Source of the DNA: CAYQDF01 sp964416175
Lineage (GTDB): Bacteria > Chloroflexota > Anaerolineae > Anaerolineales > UBA4823
Assembly (NCBI GenBank): GCA_964416175.1
Contig: CAYQDF010000048.1
Span: 1 to 22,329, forward strand
Length of the DNA stretch: 22,329 bases
Reading direction: 5' to 3'
Both the position numbers and the translations under genes were made by a program. Each line of letters begins with the position of its first letter. Within the stretch, counting starts at the first letter, position 1. Below the pieces are notes generated by a model. The model was not told the origin of the DNA. It ran no database searches and saw only the letters and a list, made by a program, of their open reading frames with translations. Below are positions 1 to 6,719 of this stretch, in pieces.

Positions 1-340
1 CGATGTCCTGGATGAGATCCTCGAGATCGGAGTTGTTCAAGGAACAGTCGAGGGGGCACTGGGTATGCCGGTTCGAAAATCGGGCCGGACAACTGGATTG
101 TCTGCCGGACAAATCACAGTCCTGAACGCCACAGTGGATGTGAGTTATGGCAGCGGTCGAATAGCTCGGTTTGAAAACCAGCTTGTCAGTGGTCCCATGT
201 CGCAAGGTGGAGACTCAGGATCTCTGGTTGTGGCAGCAGATGAACTCAAAGCCGTAGGACTGCTGTTTGCAGGTTCGAACCAGACGACAATTTTCAACCC
301 CATTCAAGCGGTTCTTGAATGTCTGGGAGTGACGATATGA
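1..340 (+). CDS. S1-family (NAL1-like) serine protease, C-terminal part
   Basis: The reading frame is open from the left edge (first full codon at base 2), so only the C-terminal 112 residues are present. The nucleophile motif of chymotrypsin-fold proteases, GDSGSLVV, is clear at about bases 227-250. It is preceded by KSGRTTG and followed by AVGLLFAGS and FNPI, a combination I know from the bacterial NAL1-like trypsin-like peptidases. The catalytic His and Asp would lie upstream of the window. The domain ends normally (LGVTI, then TGA), so the C-terminus is complete. The stop overlaps the start of the next gene (ATGA), which implies translational coupling. No signal peptide can be judged because the N-terminus is missing. 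The family is confident; the substrate is unknown. Confidence 0.85.
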   Translation, partial: DVLDEILEIGVVQGTVEGALGMPVRKSGRTTGLSAGQITVLNATVDVSYGSGRIARFENQLVSGPMSQGGDSGSLVVAADELKAVGLLFAGSNQTTIFNPIQAVLECLGVTI

Positions 341-618
341 GCCAATCAACACCCGGCAGCGATTTGAAAGCCGAAACTGAACGGGTGCTTGCGGTCAAAA
401 ATATCCACGAGGGAGAGCTACTGGAAAAACCGAACGTCGTGGGAGTTGGTGTCGGTTTTCGCCAAAAAGATGGGACGCCAACCGAAACGGTTGCCCTGAT
501 TGTGATGGTGTCCAGGAAACTGCCAGCCTCTTTGCTCGATCCAGCTGATCAGATCCCACCTGTCATCGATGGTGTGCCCGTCGATGTCCAGGAGGTCGGG
601 GAGATCACAGCGTTATAA
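337..618 (+). CDS. Stand-alone N-terminal (pro) domain of NAL1-like S1 protease
   Basis: This 93-residue protein starts at ATG 337, which overlaps the upstream protease stop by 4 bp and has GGGAG 9 bases upstream. An in-frame ATG at 319 is less likely. The core KPNVVGVGVG, then ALIVMVSRKLP, DQIPPVIDGVPVDV and QEVGEI matches, from memory, the N-terminal domain that precedes the protease domain in NAL1-like bacterial peptidases. Here the ORF stops right after that domain and no protease domain follows, because the next gene is a methyltransferase. It could be a detached prodomain, inhibitor or folding partner of the upstream protease, or the remnant of a second, deleted protease copy. There is no signal peptide. 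Domain identity is fairly sure; function is inference. Confidence 0.75.
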   Translation: MSQSTPGSDLKAETERVLAVKNIHEGELLEKPNVVGVGVGFRQKDGTPTETVALIVMVSRKLPASLLDPADQIPPVIDGVPVDVQEVGEITAL

Positions 619-639
619 GTTGTCGCGTCGGGGGTAAAT

Positions 640-1365
640 ATTCTCCGGTCTCTCCTGATTTATTATCTCATACCGTTCAGAGTCCGCGCTCTCTCCCGTT
701 TTTATTCGCAGTTTGTCCAACCTGGAAGTCTTTGCTTTGATATCGGTGCTCATCTCGGAAACCGTACAAAAGCTCTCCGCAGGCTGGATGCCAGAGTGAT
801 TGCGATTGAGCCGCAGCCGGCGTGCATCCGCTTCCTGACACGGTTCTACGGGGGTGATTCGGGTGTCGTGATCGTTCCATCGGCGGTTGGCGCAACAACT
901 GGACAGTCAGTGATGTATCTGAGTAAATCGACGCCTACCGTCTCTTCACTTTCTCCTGATTGGATCCGCTCAATGAAGGTGACTCCAGGGTTCAAGAAAG
1001 TGAGGTGGGACGTTGAGATCAAGGTCAATATCACAACGCTGGATGCTCTGATCATAGAGTTTGGTTTACCTGTCTACACAAAAATCGACGTCGAAGGCTT
1101 CGAATTGGAGGTGTTGAGAGGATTGCACCAACCTCTTTCGATGATTTCGTTTGAATACCTCCCGGCGGCTTCTCAAAGAGCTCAAGCGTGTATAAATCGA
1201 ATAAATGAATTAGGGACCTACCAATTCAATTGGACGATTAGAGAAAGAACTCGATTCGTTTCCTCCTCCTGGATCGACGGAGGGCAGATGGAAAAAATCA
1301 TCGCAGGAATGCCGGAATATCATCCCTCGGGAGATATTTACTGCCGGTTGATCGATCCCTCATGA
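640..1365 (+). CDS. FkbM-family SAM-dependent methyltransferase, probable ATT start
   Basis: This is a class I methyltransferase of the FkbM type, which typically O-methylates sugars or secondary metabolites. The SAM motif I, FDIGAHLGNRT (residues 33-43 from ATT 640), is followed by VIAIEPQP (motif II acidic residue) and by the FkbM hallmark KIDVEGFELEVLRG (from residue 148). The first ATG/GTG/TTG in frame is GTG 796, but it lies after motif I, so it cannot be the true start. The frame is open back to the TAA at 616-618. ATT 640 gives a protein beginning (M)LRSLLIYY, has GGGGG five bases upstream, and yields 241 aa, usual for the family. The lack of a canonical start may be genuine non-canonical initiation or a base error. 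It lies 21 bp downstream of the protease-domain gene. The substrate is unknown. Confidence 0.82.
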   Translation: MLRSLLIYYLIPFRVRALSRFYSQFVQPGSLCFDIGAHLGNRTKALRRLDARVIAIEPQPACIRFLTRFYGGDSGVVIVPSAVGATTGQSVMYLSKSTPTVSSLSPDWIRSMKVTPGFKKVRWDVEIKVNITTLDALIIEFGLPVYTKIDVEGFELEVLRGLHQPLSMISFEYLPAASQRAQACINRINELGTYQFNWTIRERTRFVSSSWIDGGQMEKIIAGMPEYHPSGDIYCRLIDPS

Positions 1366-1473
1366 TCTGGGCAAATTAACTTGCATTTCGTCCGGTTTTC
1401 CGGTATCCTCGTGTAGACAACGTAGAATCTTGTGATCGATCTCGATGTTACTAGATGCTATCTCACAATTCAC

Positions 1474-1546
1474 GGGAGGGCGGTGTTCTGTAGAGGTTCC
1501 GCCGCTGCAAAATACCATAATTATCTATTATTGAGATAACCTCTGG
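1474..1546 (+). repeat. Structured element copy 1 (upstream of lipoprotein gene)
   Basis: This 73-nt intergenic element aligns without gaps to 2298-2371. Shared blocks are GGAGGGCGGTGTT at the 5' end, GCCGCTG in the middle, and TTGAGA followed by AACCTC at the 3' end. Bases 1482-1491 pair with 1507-1516 as a 10-position stem with two G-U pairs and one C-A mismatch around a 15-nt loop. Outer GGAGG and CCTCT can also pair. A local hairpin, TTATCT(1521-1526)/AGATAA(1534-1539), occurs only in this copy. It ends 43 nt before the lipoprotein start. It could be a cis-regulatory RNA or a dispersed palindromic repeat; I do not recognise the family. Confidence 0.7.
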
Positions 1547-1589
1547 TCAATTTGCGTGTGTTTCGCAGTTCAGGTCTTAGGATTATTCT

Positions 1590-2279
1590 TTGAAACGCAT
1601 TTATTTCCTGCTGCTCTCGGTTCTGCTCGCCTCTTGTACCGGTGCTGTCCAAATGCTCCCTGAGCCATCGCCGACGCCTACCCGGACTGTCAGTTACCGG
1701 CCTACTTCAACGCCAGTGAAAACCAGAACTCCCGTCGAGATTGAAGCGGTAAAAACAGAGTCTCGTGTAAAGCCGACGCGAACTCCGACCCCTGAAGAAT
1801 CGCCTTTGTCCATGATATTACTTGGTGCATCAGAGAACGTCGAAGGTGGGGGATTTTCCTTTCGACCAATAATTGGATTTAAAAAGAAGGTCAGCAATCG
1901 CGAGGCAACCCTGACCAGCCGTGATGGTGGAGTCATAATCTCCCTCTCTGGTATACCGGTTCATAAGGTTGACAGGCTTGAGCAAGTGCTGGATAAGTTG
2001 CTGGGAAAAATGTCAGATACGATTCAGGATCTCTATGCCAGCGACCCGTACCCAGTTCAAATCGATGGAGGAAAAGGACTGGCGGTTGATCTGAGAGGTA
2101 AGCTTCAGGGTGAAACCGTGAACGGTCGCCTCGCCATAGTCACACCGTATGACGAGCTGCTCTTTTACGCCCTGGCATTTTCAGTCGATGGATCTGATGG
2201 TCAGAGCTGGGAATCCAGAGGCCAGAGAGTATATGATACGGTAATTCGATGGATTGATTTTTTCGAACCGCAAGAGTAG
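1590..2279 (+). CDS. Lipoprotein with Pro/Thr-rich linker, unknown globular domain
   Basis: It starts at TTG 1590 and encodes 229 aa. A type II signal peptide is clear: KR followed by a hydrophobic stretch and the lipobox LASC with Cys16 as the lipidation site, so the protein is probably anchored on the outer face of the membrane. Residues about 23-75 are a low-complexity Pro/Thr/Ser/charged linker with PTPTRT and RTPTPEE, a style common in exported Chloroflexota proteins. The remainder (about 80-229) is a mixed alpha/beta domain with IDGGKGLAVDLRG and a C-terminal VIRWIDFF, somewhat like small DcrB/PsbP-type domains, but I cannot assign a family. It stands alone between the two structured elements, with no close operon partner. 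Function is unknown. Confidence 0.85.
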   Translation: MKRIYFLLLSVLLASCTGAVQMLPEPSPTPTRTVSYRPTSTPVKTRTPVEIEAVKTESRVKPTRTPTPEESPLSMILLGASENVEGGGFSFRPIIGFKKKVSNREATLTSRDGGVIISLSGIPVHKVDRLEQVLDKLLGKMSDTIQDLYASDPYPVQIDGGKGLAVDLRGKLQGETVNGRLAIVTPYDELLFYALAFSVDGSDGQSWESRGQRVYDTVIRWIDFFEPQE

Positions 2280-2297
2280 AAGCCATCTTAAGATTAT

Positions 2298-2371
2298 TGG
2301 AGGGCGGTGTTTTTCTTCGGTGAAGCCGCTGAAAAACACCACAACAACCCATTCTTGAGAAAACCTCCAGG
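2298..2371 (+). repeat. Structured element copy 2 (between lipoprotein and MFS genes)
   Basis: This 74-nt element begins 18 bp after the lipoprotein stop and aligns without gaps to 1474-1546. Its central stem is perfect: GGTGTTTTTC (2306-2315) with GAAAAACACC (2331-2340) around a 15-nt loop, inside which TTC and GAA can pair around GGT. Outer TGGAGG pairs with CCTCCA. The stem bases differ from copy 1 while pairing is kept, which suggests selection on structure or a palindromic repeat family. There is no U-tract after the stem, so it is not an ordinary intrinsic terminator. It lies just upstream of, or in, the 5' end of the MFS reading frame. Confidence 0.7.
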
Positions 2372-2421
2372 AGCCTTCTACGAATAAACCACATCCAGAC
2401 ATTCGAAGGCCCAATCCTTCA

Positions 2422-3675
2422 ATCCCGAAAGACGATTGGCAACCCAGCCCAATTCATTCGGTTATAAGCAACACTTTTACAGCATTAAAATACCGGAATT
2501 ATCGGCTCTGGTTCAGCGGACAATTGGTCTCCCTCTTCGGTACCTGGATGCAGTCCACTGCTCAAGGGTACCTGGTATTCGAGCTCACAAACTCACCAGC
2601 ATATCTGGGTTACGTGGGTTTTGCCGCCGGATTGCCTTCCTGGTTGTTCACACTTTATGGTGGAGTCGTCGCTGATCGGATGCCACGTAGGAAATTATTA
2701 CTGATTACACAGATCTCGATGATGGTGCTGGCGATTATCCTCGCCAGCCTGACATATTTTCGATGGATAAGACCTTGGCACATCATTGTTATGGCTTTCT
2801 TCCTCGGGATTGCAAATGCATTCGATGCACCTGCCCGGCAGGCTTTTGTGACCGAACTCGTTGATCGCGAGGACCTGACAAATGCGATCGCGCTCAACTC
2901 GACGATGTTCAATACAGCAACCGTTCTTGGACCGGCTTTCGCTGGCCTGACCTACGCTCTGTTTGGACCAGCTTTGTGCTTCACAATCAACGCGATCTCG
3001 TTCATTGCCGTCATCGGAGCGCTGGTATCCATGAACATACAAACATCGAAGCCTGCCCTAAAATATCGATCGGTATTCGCTGACCTGAGTGAAGGGGTTA
3101 ATTATTCGATCCGTGAACCAGTCATCCGAATCATCCTGTTGAACCTGGCAGTTGTCAGCCTGTTCGGGTTGGGATTTATCACGCTTATGCCAGCCTGGGC
3201 TGTGAATGTGCTTGGAGGAGATGCCAGCACAAACGGTTACCTCCAATCAACCCGGGGTCTTGGAGCGCTATTAGGCGCCCTCTTGGTTGCATCAACAGGC
3301 CGCGTACCCCAAAAGGGAAAACTGTTTACGATTGGTAGTTTCACGATGCCTTTATTCCTCTTGTTATTCTCTACGACAAGGGATATCCTTTTTGCATTAT
3401 TGATGCTGATCGGCGTTGGGTGGGGATTTATGATGATCCTCAACTTGAGCAATTCCATCGTTCAGACACATGTAAGAGATGAACTCCGCGGCAGGGTCAT
3501 GGGTCTTTATACCCTGACTTTCTTCGGATTGATGCCTGTGGGGTCATTAATCAATGGGGTGTTGGCGGACAGGGTAGGGGAGCCATTGACAGTACAGATC
3601 AACGGCCTGGTCTTGATGTGTCTTGCAGTTTTTCTTTGGTTCAAATATCCCAGTCTGCGCGCAACAAAAGAGTAA
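2422..3675 (+). CDS. MFS transporter (EntS/MFS_3-like exporter), start codon unclear
   Basis: This is a major facilitator superfamily permease of the EntS/DUF894 type, probably a drug or siderophore-like exporter with about 12 membrane segments. The family N-terminus TFTALKYRNYRLWFSGQ (2476-2526) leads into SLFGTWMQSTAQGYLVFEL, and the MFS loop motif VVADRMPRRK follows the second helix. The frame is open from 2359, yet contains no ATG, GTG or TTG before TTG 2524, which would cut the first helix. I draw the start at ATC 2422 (GAAGG 12 bases upstream); ATT 2401, ATT 2452 and ATA 2464 are alternatives. Element copy 2 sits immediately upstream. The stop TAA abuts the next ATG with no gap, so it is co-transcribed with the EEP gene. 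Substrate is unknown; the start is uncertain. Confidence 0.83.
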   Translation: MPKDDWQPSPIHSVISNTFTALKYRNYRLWFSGQLVSLFGTWMQSTAQGYLVFELTNSPAYLGYVGFAAGLPSWLFTLYGGVVADRMPRRKLLLITQISMMVLAIILASLTYFRWIRPWHIIVMAFFLGIANAFDAPARQAFVTELVDREDLTNAIALNSTMFNTATVLGPAFAGLTYALFGPALCFTINAISFIAVIGALVSMNIQTSKPALKYRSVFADLSEGVNYSIREPVIRIILLNLAVVSLFGLGFITLMPAWAVNVLGGDASTNGYLQSTRGLGALLGALLVASTGRVPQKGKLFTIGSFTMPLFLLLFSTTRDILFALLMLIGVGWGFMMILNLSNSIVQTHVRDELRGRVMGLYTLTFFGLMPVGSLINGVLADRVGEPLTVQINGLVLMCLAVFLWFKYPSLRATKE

Positions 3676-4701
3676 ATGGACTACAACCTGATCCCCTCTT
3701 TTGTCCTCGAGGACATCGTTCGCTTCCGACGCCGAATCGTCGACAGCGGTATTCCCGAAAAAGTCACCGATAGAAATTTGCTTATTGGAACCTGGAATAT
3801 CCGGTCCTTTGGGAGCTTCTATTCAGGATGGCTGGAAAACTCCGGCTCACCCAAAAGGAATCTGCGCGCCTTGGCGATCATCGCAGAAGCCATCCGGCGC
3901 CTGGACATTGTTGCGATCCAGGAAGTTCGTCGCGAGACAACCGGGATTCGATTCTTGAAAGATGAATTCCTGGGCGACGACTGGGGGTTATTGATGAGCG
4001 ATGTGAGTGCTGGCACATGCGGTAACAATGAACGGCTGGCATTTATCTATGATCGGCGCAGGGTGCATCCTTCTGGCCTGGCTGGAGAGATCGTGCTCCC
4101 AGCCACCCCTGCGGGGGATCCGGCAATCCAATTCTGCCGCTCCCCTTACATCGTGGGTTTTCGAGCGGGTAAGGAGCAGTTTACGCTGCTTACTGCTCAT
4201 ATCAATTATGGACAGGTTCCTGAAGATCGCCTGCCCGAATTGAGCGCCCTGGCGGAATACACAGCGCTCGAAATACGCGACCGTTCTTTTAGTCCAGACT
4301 CAGAGGAGCGCAACCTGATCGTGCTGGGAGACATGAATATTGACCATCGAGGTCAAAATCCACTCTTCGATGCGTTCGTCTCGACCGGTCTGATTGTCCC
4401 CAACCAGATCCTCAATCTGAAGACAACGTTCGGCACCCAGGCGAAGCACTACGACCAGATAGGCTGGTTCATGGATGAAAGGTTTACCTTGCGTTACAAT
4501 GATATCGCCGGCGTTGTTGATTTTACAGGTAGTGTATTTAAGGAGATGAGTACGAGCCAGATGTCCTATCGCGTCTCGGATCACTTCCCTCTGTGGATTG
4601 AGTTCATTATCGATCGCAGTGTAGAAACAATCGGCAGAGCCCTTGGTCTGTCTGATATCCAATTGGCGATGCCGGATCCACTCGAAGTTGTCCCAGATTG
4701 A
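3676..4701 (+). CDS. Endonuclease/exonuclease/phosphatase (EEP) family protein
   Basis: This 341-aa protein has a DNase I-like EEP fold, a metal-dependent phosphodiester or phosphoester hydrolase. The ordered signatures are GTWNIRSF (metal/substrate Asn41), AIQEVRR (metal-binding Glu83), a TAHINYG strand, LGDMNID (catalytic Asp/Asn pair), HYDQIGW and SDHFPLW (catalytic Asp-His near the C-terminus). There is no signal peptide or membrane segment, so it is probably cytoplasmic. It starts at ATG directly after the MFS stop (TAAATG) with a weak AAAGAG, implying coupled translation. EEP enzymes act on DNA, phosphoinositides or other phosphodiesters, and nothing here fixes the substrate. The family is secure. 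Confidence 0.88.
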   Translation: MDYNLIPSFVLEDIVRFRRRIVDSGIPEKVTDRNLLIGTWNIRSFGSFYSGWLENSGSPKRNLRALAIIAEAIRRLDIVAIQEVRRETTGIRFLKDEFLGDDWGLLMSDVSAGTCGNNERLAFIYDRRRVHPSGLAGEIVLPATPAGDPAIQFCRSPYIVGFRAGKEQFTLLTAHINYGQVPEDRLPELSALAEYTALEIRDRSFSPDSEERNLIVLGDMNIDHRGQNPLFDAFVSTGLIVPNQILNLKTTFGTQAKHYDQIGWFMDERFTLRYNDIAGVVDFTGSVFKEMSTSQMSYRVSDHFPLWIEFIIDRSVETIGRALGLSDIQLAMPDPLEVVPD

Positions 4702-4735
4702 TGCGCTATATTCACCAGTACAAAGGAGTAGACCT

Positions 4736-5020
4736 ATGCCTATCTTTATCCTTCTGAGCAGCGTCACCGGAGAAGGTGCTGAGACCATTAAATTCAAACC
4801 CGATCGGATCAAGGAAGTAAACCAGGAGCTTGATGCAATGGGCGTTAAAGTCCTGGCTCAATATGCTGTCCTTGGTCCTTACGACTTTGTTAATATCGTA
4901 GAAGGACCTGACACGGACACGATGCTGAAGGTCTCCGTTGAAATGGGTGCCCGCGGCAGCGTCAAGATCCTCACAATGCCTGCTGTGCCTATCGATGACT
5001 TCATCGCGAATCTAAAATAA
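4736..5020 (+). CDS. GYD-domain protein
   Basis: This 94-aa protein starts at ATG 4736 with a good AGGAG (4724-4728) upstream and follows the EEP gene by 34 bp, so it is probably the third gene of that operon. The pattern of a ferredoxin-like fold (FILLSSVTGEGAETI, then a helix with IKEVNQELDAMGVKV, then LGPYDFVNIVEGPD, then MGARGSVKILTMPAV) matches the GYD domain (dimeric alpha/beta-barrel relatives). The eponymous GYD is GPYD here. Members are small cytoplasmic proteins of poorly defined role. No catalytic residues are evident. Confidence 0.85.
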   Translation: MPIFILLSSVTGEGAETIKFKPDRIKEVNQELDAMGVKVLAQYAVLGPYDFVNIVEGPDTDTMLKVSVEMGARGSVKILTMPAVPIDDFIANLK

Positions 5021-5243
5021 TTCTCTGACCGCTTTCATCTGTGATCATATCCGAGCAAGAGACAAAGCGCGGTCTGCTTCTGCGCGGGTAAAACTCAGAA
5101 TTCTTGTAATCAAAGACTGGACAAAGCTGGTCTAACATGGGAAAATCCTTGTCATTTGACAGACTTGGTGAAGTTTGATTTCCTTTATTTAGAATGAAGT
5201 TCGGTAGAATGGAATAACCTTAGAATTGGAGAGAGTATCCACA

Positions 5244-6002
5244 ATGAGTTCTCCCACTGGTCAAACCAGTAAAAAAGTAAGCACTAAAAGGGAAGCGATG
5301 CGTGAAAAGCGCAGGCAACAGCAACGCCGCCAGCGTCTCATCATTCTCTTTGCAGTTATCGGCGCTGCGCTCTTGATCGCCGGGTTTTTGATAATCCCTT
5401 CTTTGCTGCCGGCAGATGACATAGTCGCGATCACTCCAATCAGCCGCCCCATGGTCGATGGGCGTTCCATGGGGGATCCCAACGCGCCTGTCACCATTGA
5501 AGTGTTCGAGGACTTTCAATGTCCATCTTGCCAGAACTTCACCGAAAATATCGAACCACGCATTGTTGAGACATACGTTGGTGCTGGACAGGTTTACTAT
5601 GTTTTTCGCCACTTTCCCTTTTTAGACGACAATGCTATTCGGAAAGAATCCGATCAGGCTGCGAATGCGAGTATGTGTGCGGCGGAACAGAATCGGTTCT
5701 GGGAATATCACGATATCGTATTCGCAAACTGGAAAGGGGAAAACATCGGCGCGTACTCGGATAACCGGCTCATCGCTTTCGCCAGATCCATCGGATTGGA
5801 GATGTCAGCTTTCAATGCCTGTTTTGAGGATAACCGGTATGAGGCGGACATTAAGGCTGACCTGGAGAAAGGTCAATCCTTACAGGTTTCCGGGACTCCA
5901 AGCGTCTTCGTAAACGGTAAGATATTGACCCCGGGTTTCGTCCCCTCCTTCGAGCAGATCTCACAGGCCGTCGATGCAGCCCTGGCAGAAGCCGGAAATT
6001 AA
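5244..6002 (+). CDS. Membrane-anchored DsbA-like thiol oxidoreductase (Thioredoxin_4)
   Basis: This 252-aa protein forms or isomerises disulfides outside the membrane. Residues 1-31 are a very basic, Arg/Gln-rich cytoplasmic tail, about 32-56 is a single membrane anchor, and the rest is a DsbA/thioredoxin_4 domain. The active site is CPSC (93-96) after VFEDFQ, and the cis-proline loop is SGTPSVFVNG (Pro219). FRHFPF is the usual strand after the active site. Two extra cysteines, Cys145 and Cys193, may form a structural disulfide. ATG 5244 is preferred to the in-frame TTG 5226 because of GGAGAG just upstream (5228-5233). It is a single gene; the 223-bp region before it has a TTGACA at 5156 but no matching -10. 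It converges on the adenosyltransferase gene. Confidence 0.9.
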   Translation: MSSPTGQTSKKVSTKREAMREKRRQQQRRQRLIILFAVIGAALLIAGFLIIPSLLPADDIVAITPISRPMVDGRSMGDPNAPVTIEVFEDFQCPSCQNFTENIEPRIVETYVGAGQVYYVFRHFPFLDDNAIRKESDQAANASMCAAEQNRFWEYHDIVFANWKGENIGAYSDNRLIAFARSIGLEMSAFNACFEDNRYEADIKADLEKGQSLQVSGTPSVFVNGKILTPGFVPSFEQISQAVDAALAEAGN

Positions 6003-6063
6003 TCAAATCCAGGCTCTCTGCACTTTGAATATTGTAGTTCCAGGGAATTTAATCAGATCCAGG
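5999..6063. repeat. Short direct repeat pair in convergent intergenic region
   Basis: TTAATCAAATCCAGG (5999-6013) recurs as TTAATCAGATCCAGG (6049-6063), 14 of 15 bases identical with a 50-bp period. The first copy includes the stop codon of the DsbA-like gene. GGGAATT (6043-6049) and AATTCCC (6067-6073) form a weak inverted repeat around the second copy, a possible bidirectional terminator stem though without a T-tract. It may be a local duplication with no function. Confidence 0.45.
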
Positions 6064-6078
6064 ACCAATTCCCCATCA

Positions 6079-6636
6079 TCACCAGGGGACATCCTTGGCT
6101 ATTGTTGGTTTATCCGATCTGGAAATTAGGGTTTCGAAGAGCTCAAGGATGAAACATAGAGAGGAGAGCCGGTTCAAGTACCTCACCAGATTCGGATTAC
6201 GCACTTCGCCATGCTCTTGAAGATACACAACTTGCCGTTCTGCTTTCCTCACCACTGTGCGAGCTAACGCGATTGCAGCTCCGGAAAACGTATCTCCTGG
6301 GAGGATAAAATCGGCGGGCATTTCCACGGTTCGGCCTAACAATTCGATCTGGTCTTCCAGCCACGTGACTCTCGATTCATCAACCTTGCGAAAACTTGGG
6401 GCAGCCGTTTCAGTCGCAGATACCTCAGCCATCATCCAGTAAAGATCTCTCTGGATAAATAGAATCAGATCTTTCGTGCCAGGTGACTGAATTAATGACC
6501 GGGCTATCCCCAGGCATGCAGAAGCCTCATCCAAGGTTCCGACGGCCTCAATCACGGGGTGATATTTTGGCAAACGTCCTTCCCCCAGGCGACCTGTATA
6601 CCCATCGTCTCCGCTGCGAGTGAAATGTTTTGCCAT
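6079..6636 (-). CDS. PduO-type ATP:cob(I)alamin adenosyltransferase
   Basis: This enzyme would transfer the adenosyl group of ATP to cob(I)alamin to make coenzyme B12. The N-terminal ATP loop TRSGDDGYTG (6-15), then KYH, VGTLDEASACLG (32-43), ARTVVRKAERQVV (125-137) and YLNRLSSLCF (153-162) follow the family order in a 185-aa protein of normal size. Two deviations from the consensus I remember stand out: FILPGDTFSG instead of a GG form, and NRLSS where family members usually have NRLSD. I start at ATG 6636 (MAKHFTRSG) because the ATP loop then sits at the usual distance; an upstream in-frame start at 6666 would add 10 residues overlapping the promoter. It is transcribed alone, divergent from the zinc-ribbon operon. 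Activity is likely, but the substitutions leave some doubt. Confidence 0.86.
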   Translation of the reverse strand: MAKHFTRSGDDGYTGRLGEGRLPKYHPVIEAVGTLDEASACLGIARSLIQSPGTKDLILFIQRDLYWMMAEVSATETAAPSFRKVDESRVTWLEDQIELLGRTVEMPADFILPGDTFSGAAIALARTVVRKAERQVVYLQEHGEVRNPNLVRYLNRLSSLCFILELFETLISRSDKPTIAKDVPW

Positions 6637-6643
6637 TGAGCAT

Positions 6644-6674
6644 ATTATAACGGAACGCTCAGGCACTATCCCAA
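6644..6674 (-). promoter_or_regulatory. Candidate promoter of adenosyltransferase gene, near-leaderless
   Basis: On the minus strand a perfect TATAAT (6649-6644) lies only 7 nt before the ATG at 6636, with TTGGGA (6674-6669) 19 nt further upstream. If used, transcription would begin at or within a base or two of the start codon. This fits the absence of a Shine-Dalgarno sequence in front of ATG 6636. Confidence 0.4.
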
Positions 6675-6689
6675 TTTAGACTGATGTTG

Positions 6690-6714
6690 TATACTTATTC
6701 CTGGTGAAAGGAGG
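6690..6714 (+). promoter_or_regulatory. Candidate -10 and strong RBS of zinc-ribbon operon
   Basis: TATACT (6690-6695) is a plausible -10 without a clear -35. AAAGGAGG (6707-6714) is a near-perfect Shine-Dalgarno five bases before ATG 6720. This region is divergent from the adenosyltransferase promoter, so both genes share about 80 bp of control region. Confidence 0.35.
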
Positions 6715-6719
6715 CGATT

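Noticed and set aside
319..336. ATG 319 as start of the small protease-domain gene
   Set aside because: No RBS at suitable distance; ATG 337 has GGGAG and the ATGA overlap.
796..798. GTG as start of the FkbM gene
   Set aside because: Would delete the SAM-binding motif FDIGAHLGN that is in frame upstream.
1392..1403. CCGG-tttt-CCGG hairpin after the FkbM gene as terminator
   Set aside because: Only four base pairs and no following T-tract.
1474..1546. Interpretation of the element as a fluoride, THF or guanidine riboswitch
   Set aside because: The conserved bases of those classes as I remember them are not present.
4300..4812. 170-codon open frame on the minus strand
   Set aside because: Lies opposite the EEP gene and the GYD gene start; no recognisable domain; antisense shadow.
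5027..5074. GACCGC/GCGGTC inverted repeat after the GYD gene as terminator
   Set aside because: Six base pairs around a 36-nt loop and no T-tract; not convincing.
5156..5161. TTGACA as -35 of the DsbA-like gene
   Set aside because: No reasonable -10 at 16-19 bp; TAGAAT at 5190 and 5205 are at wrong distances.
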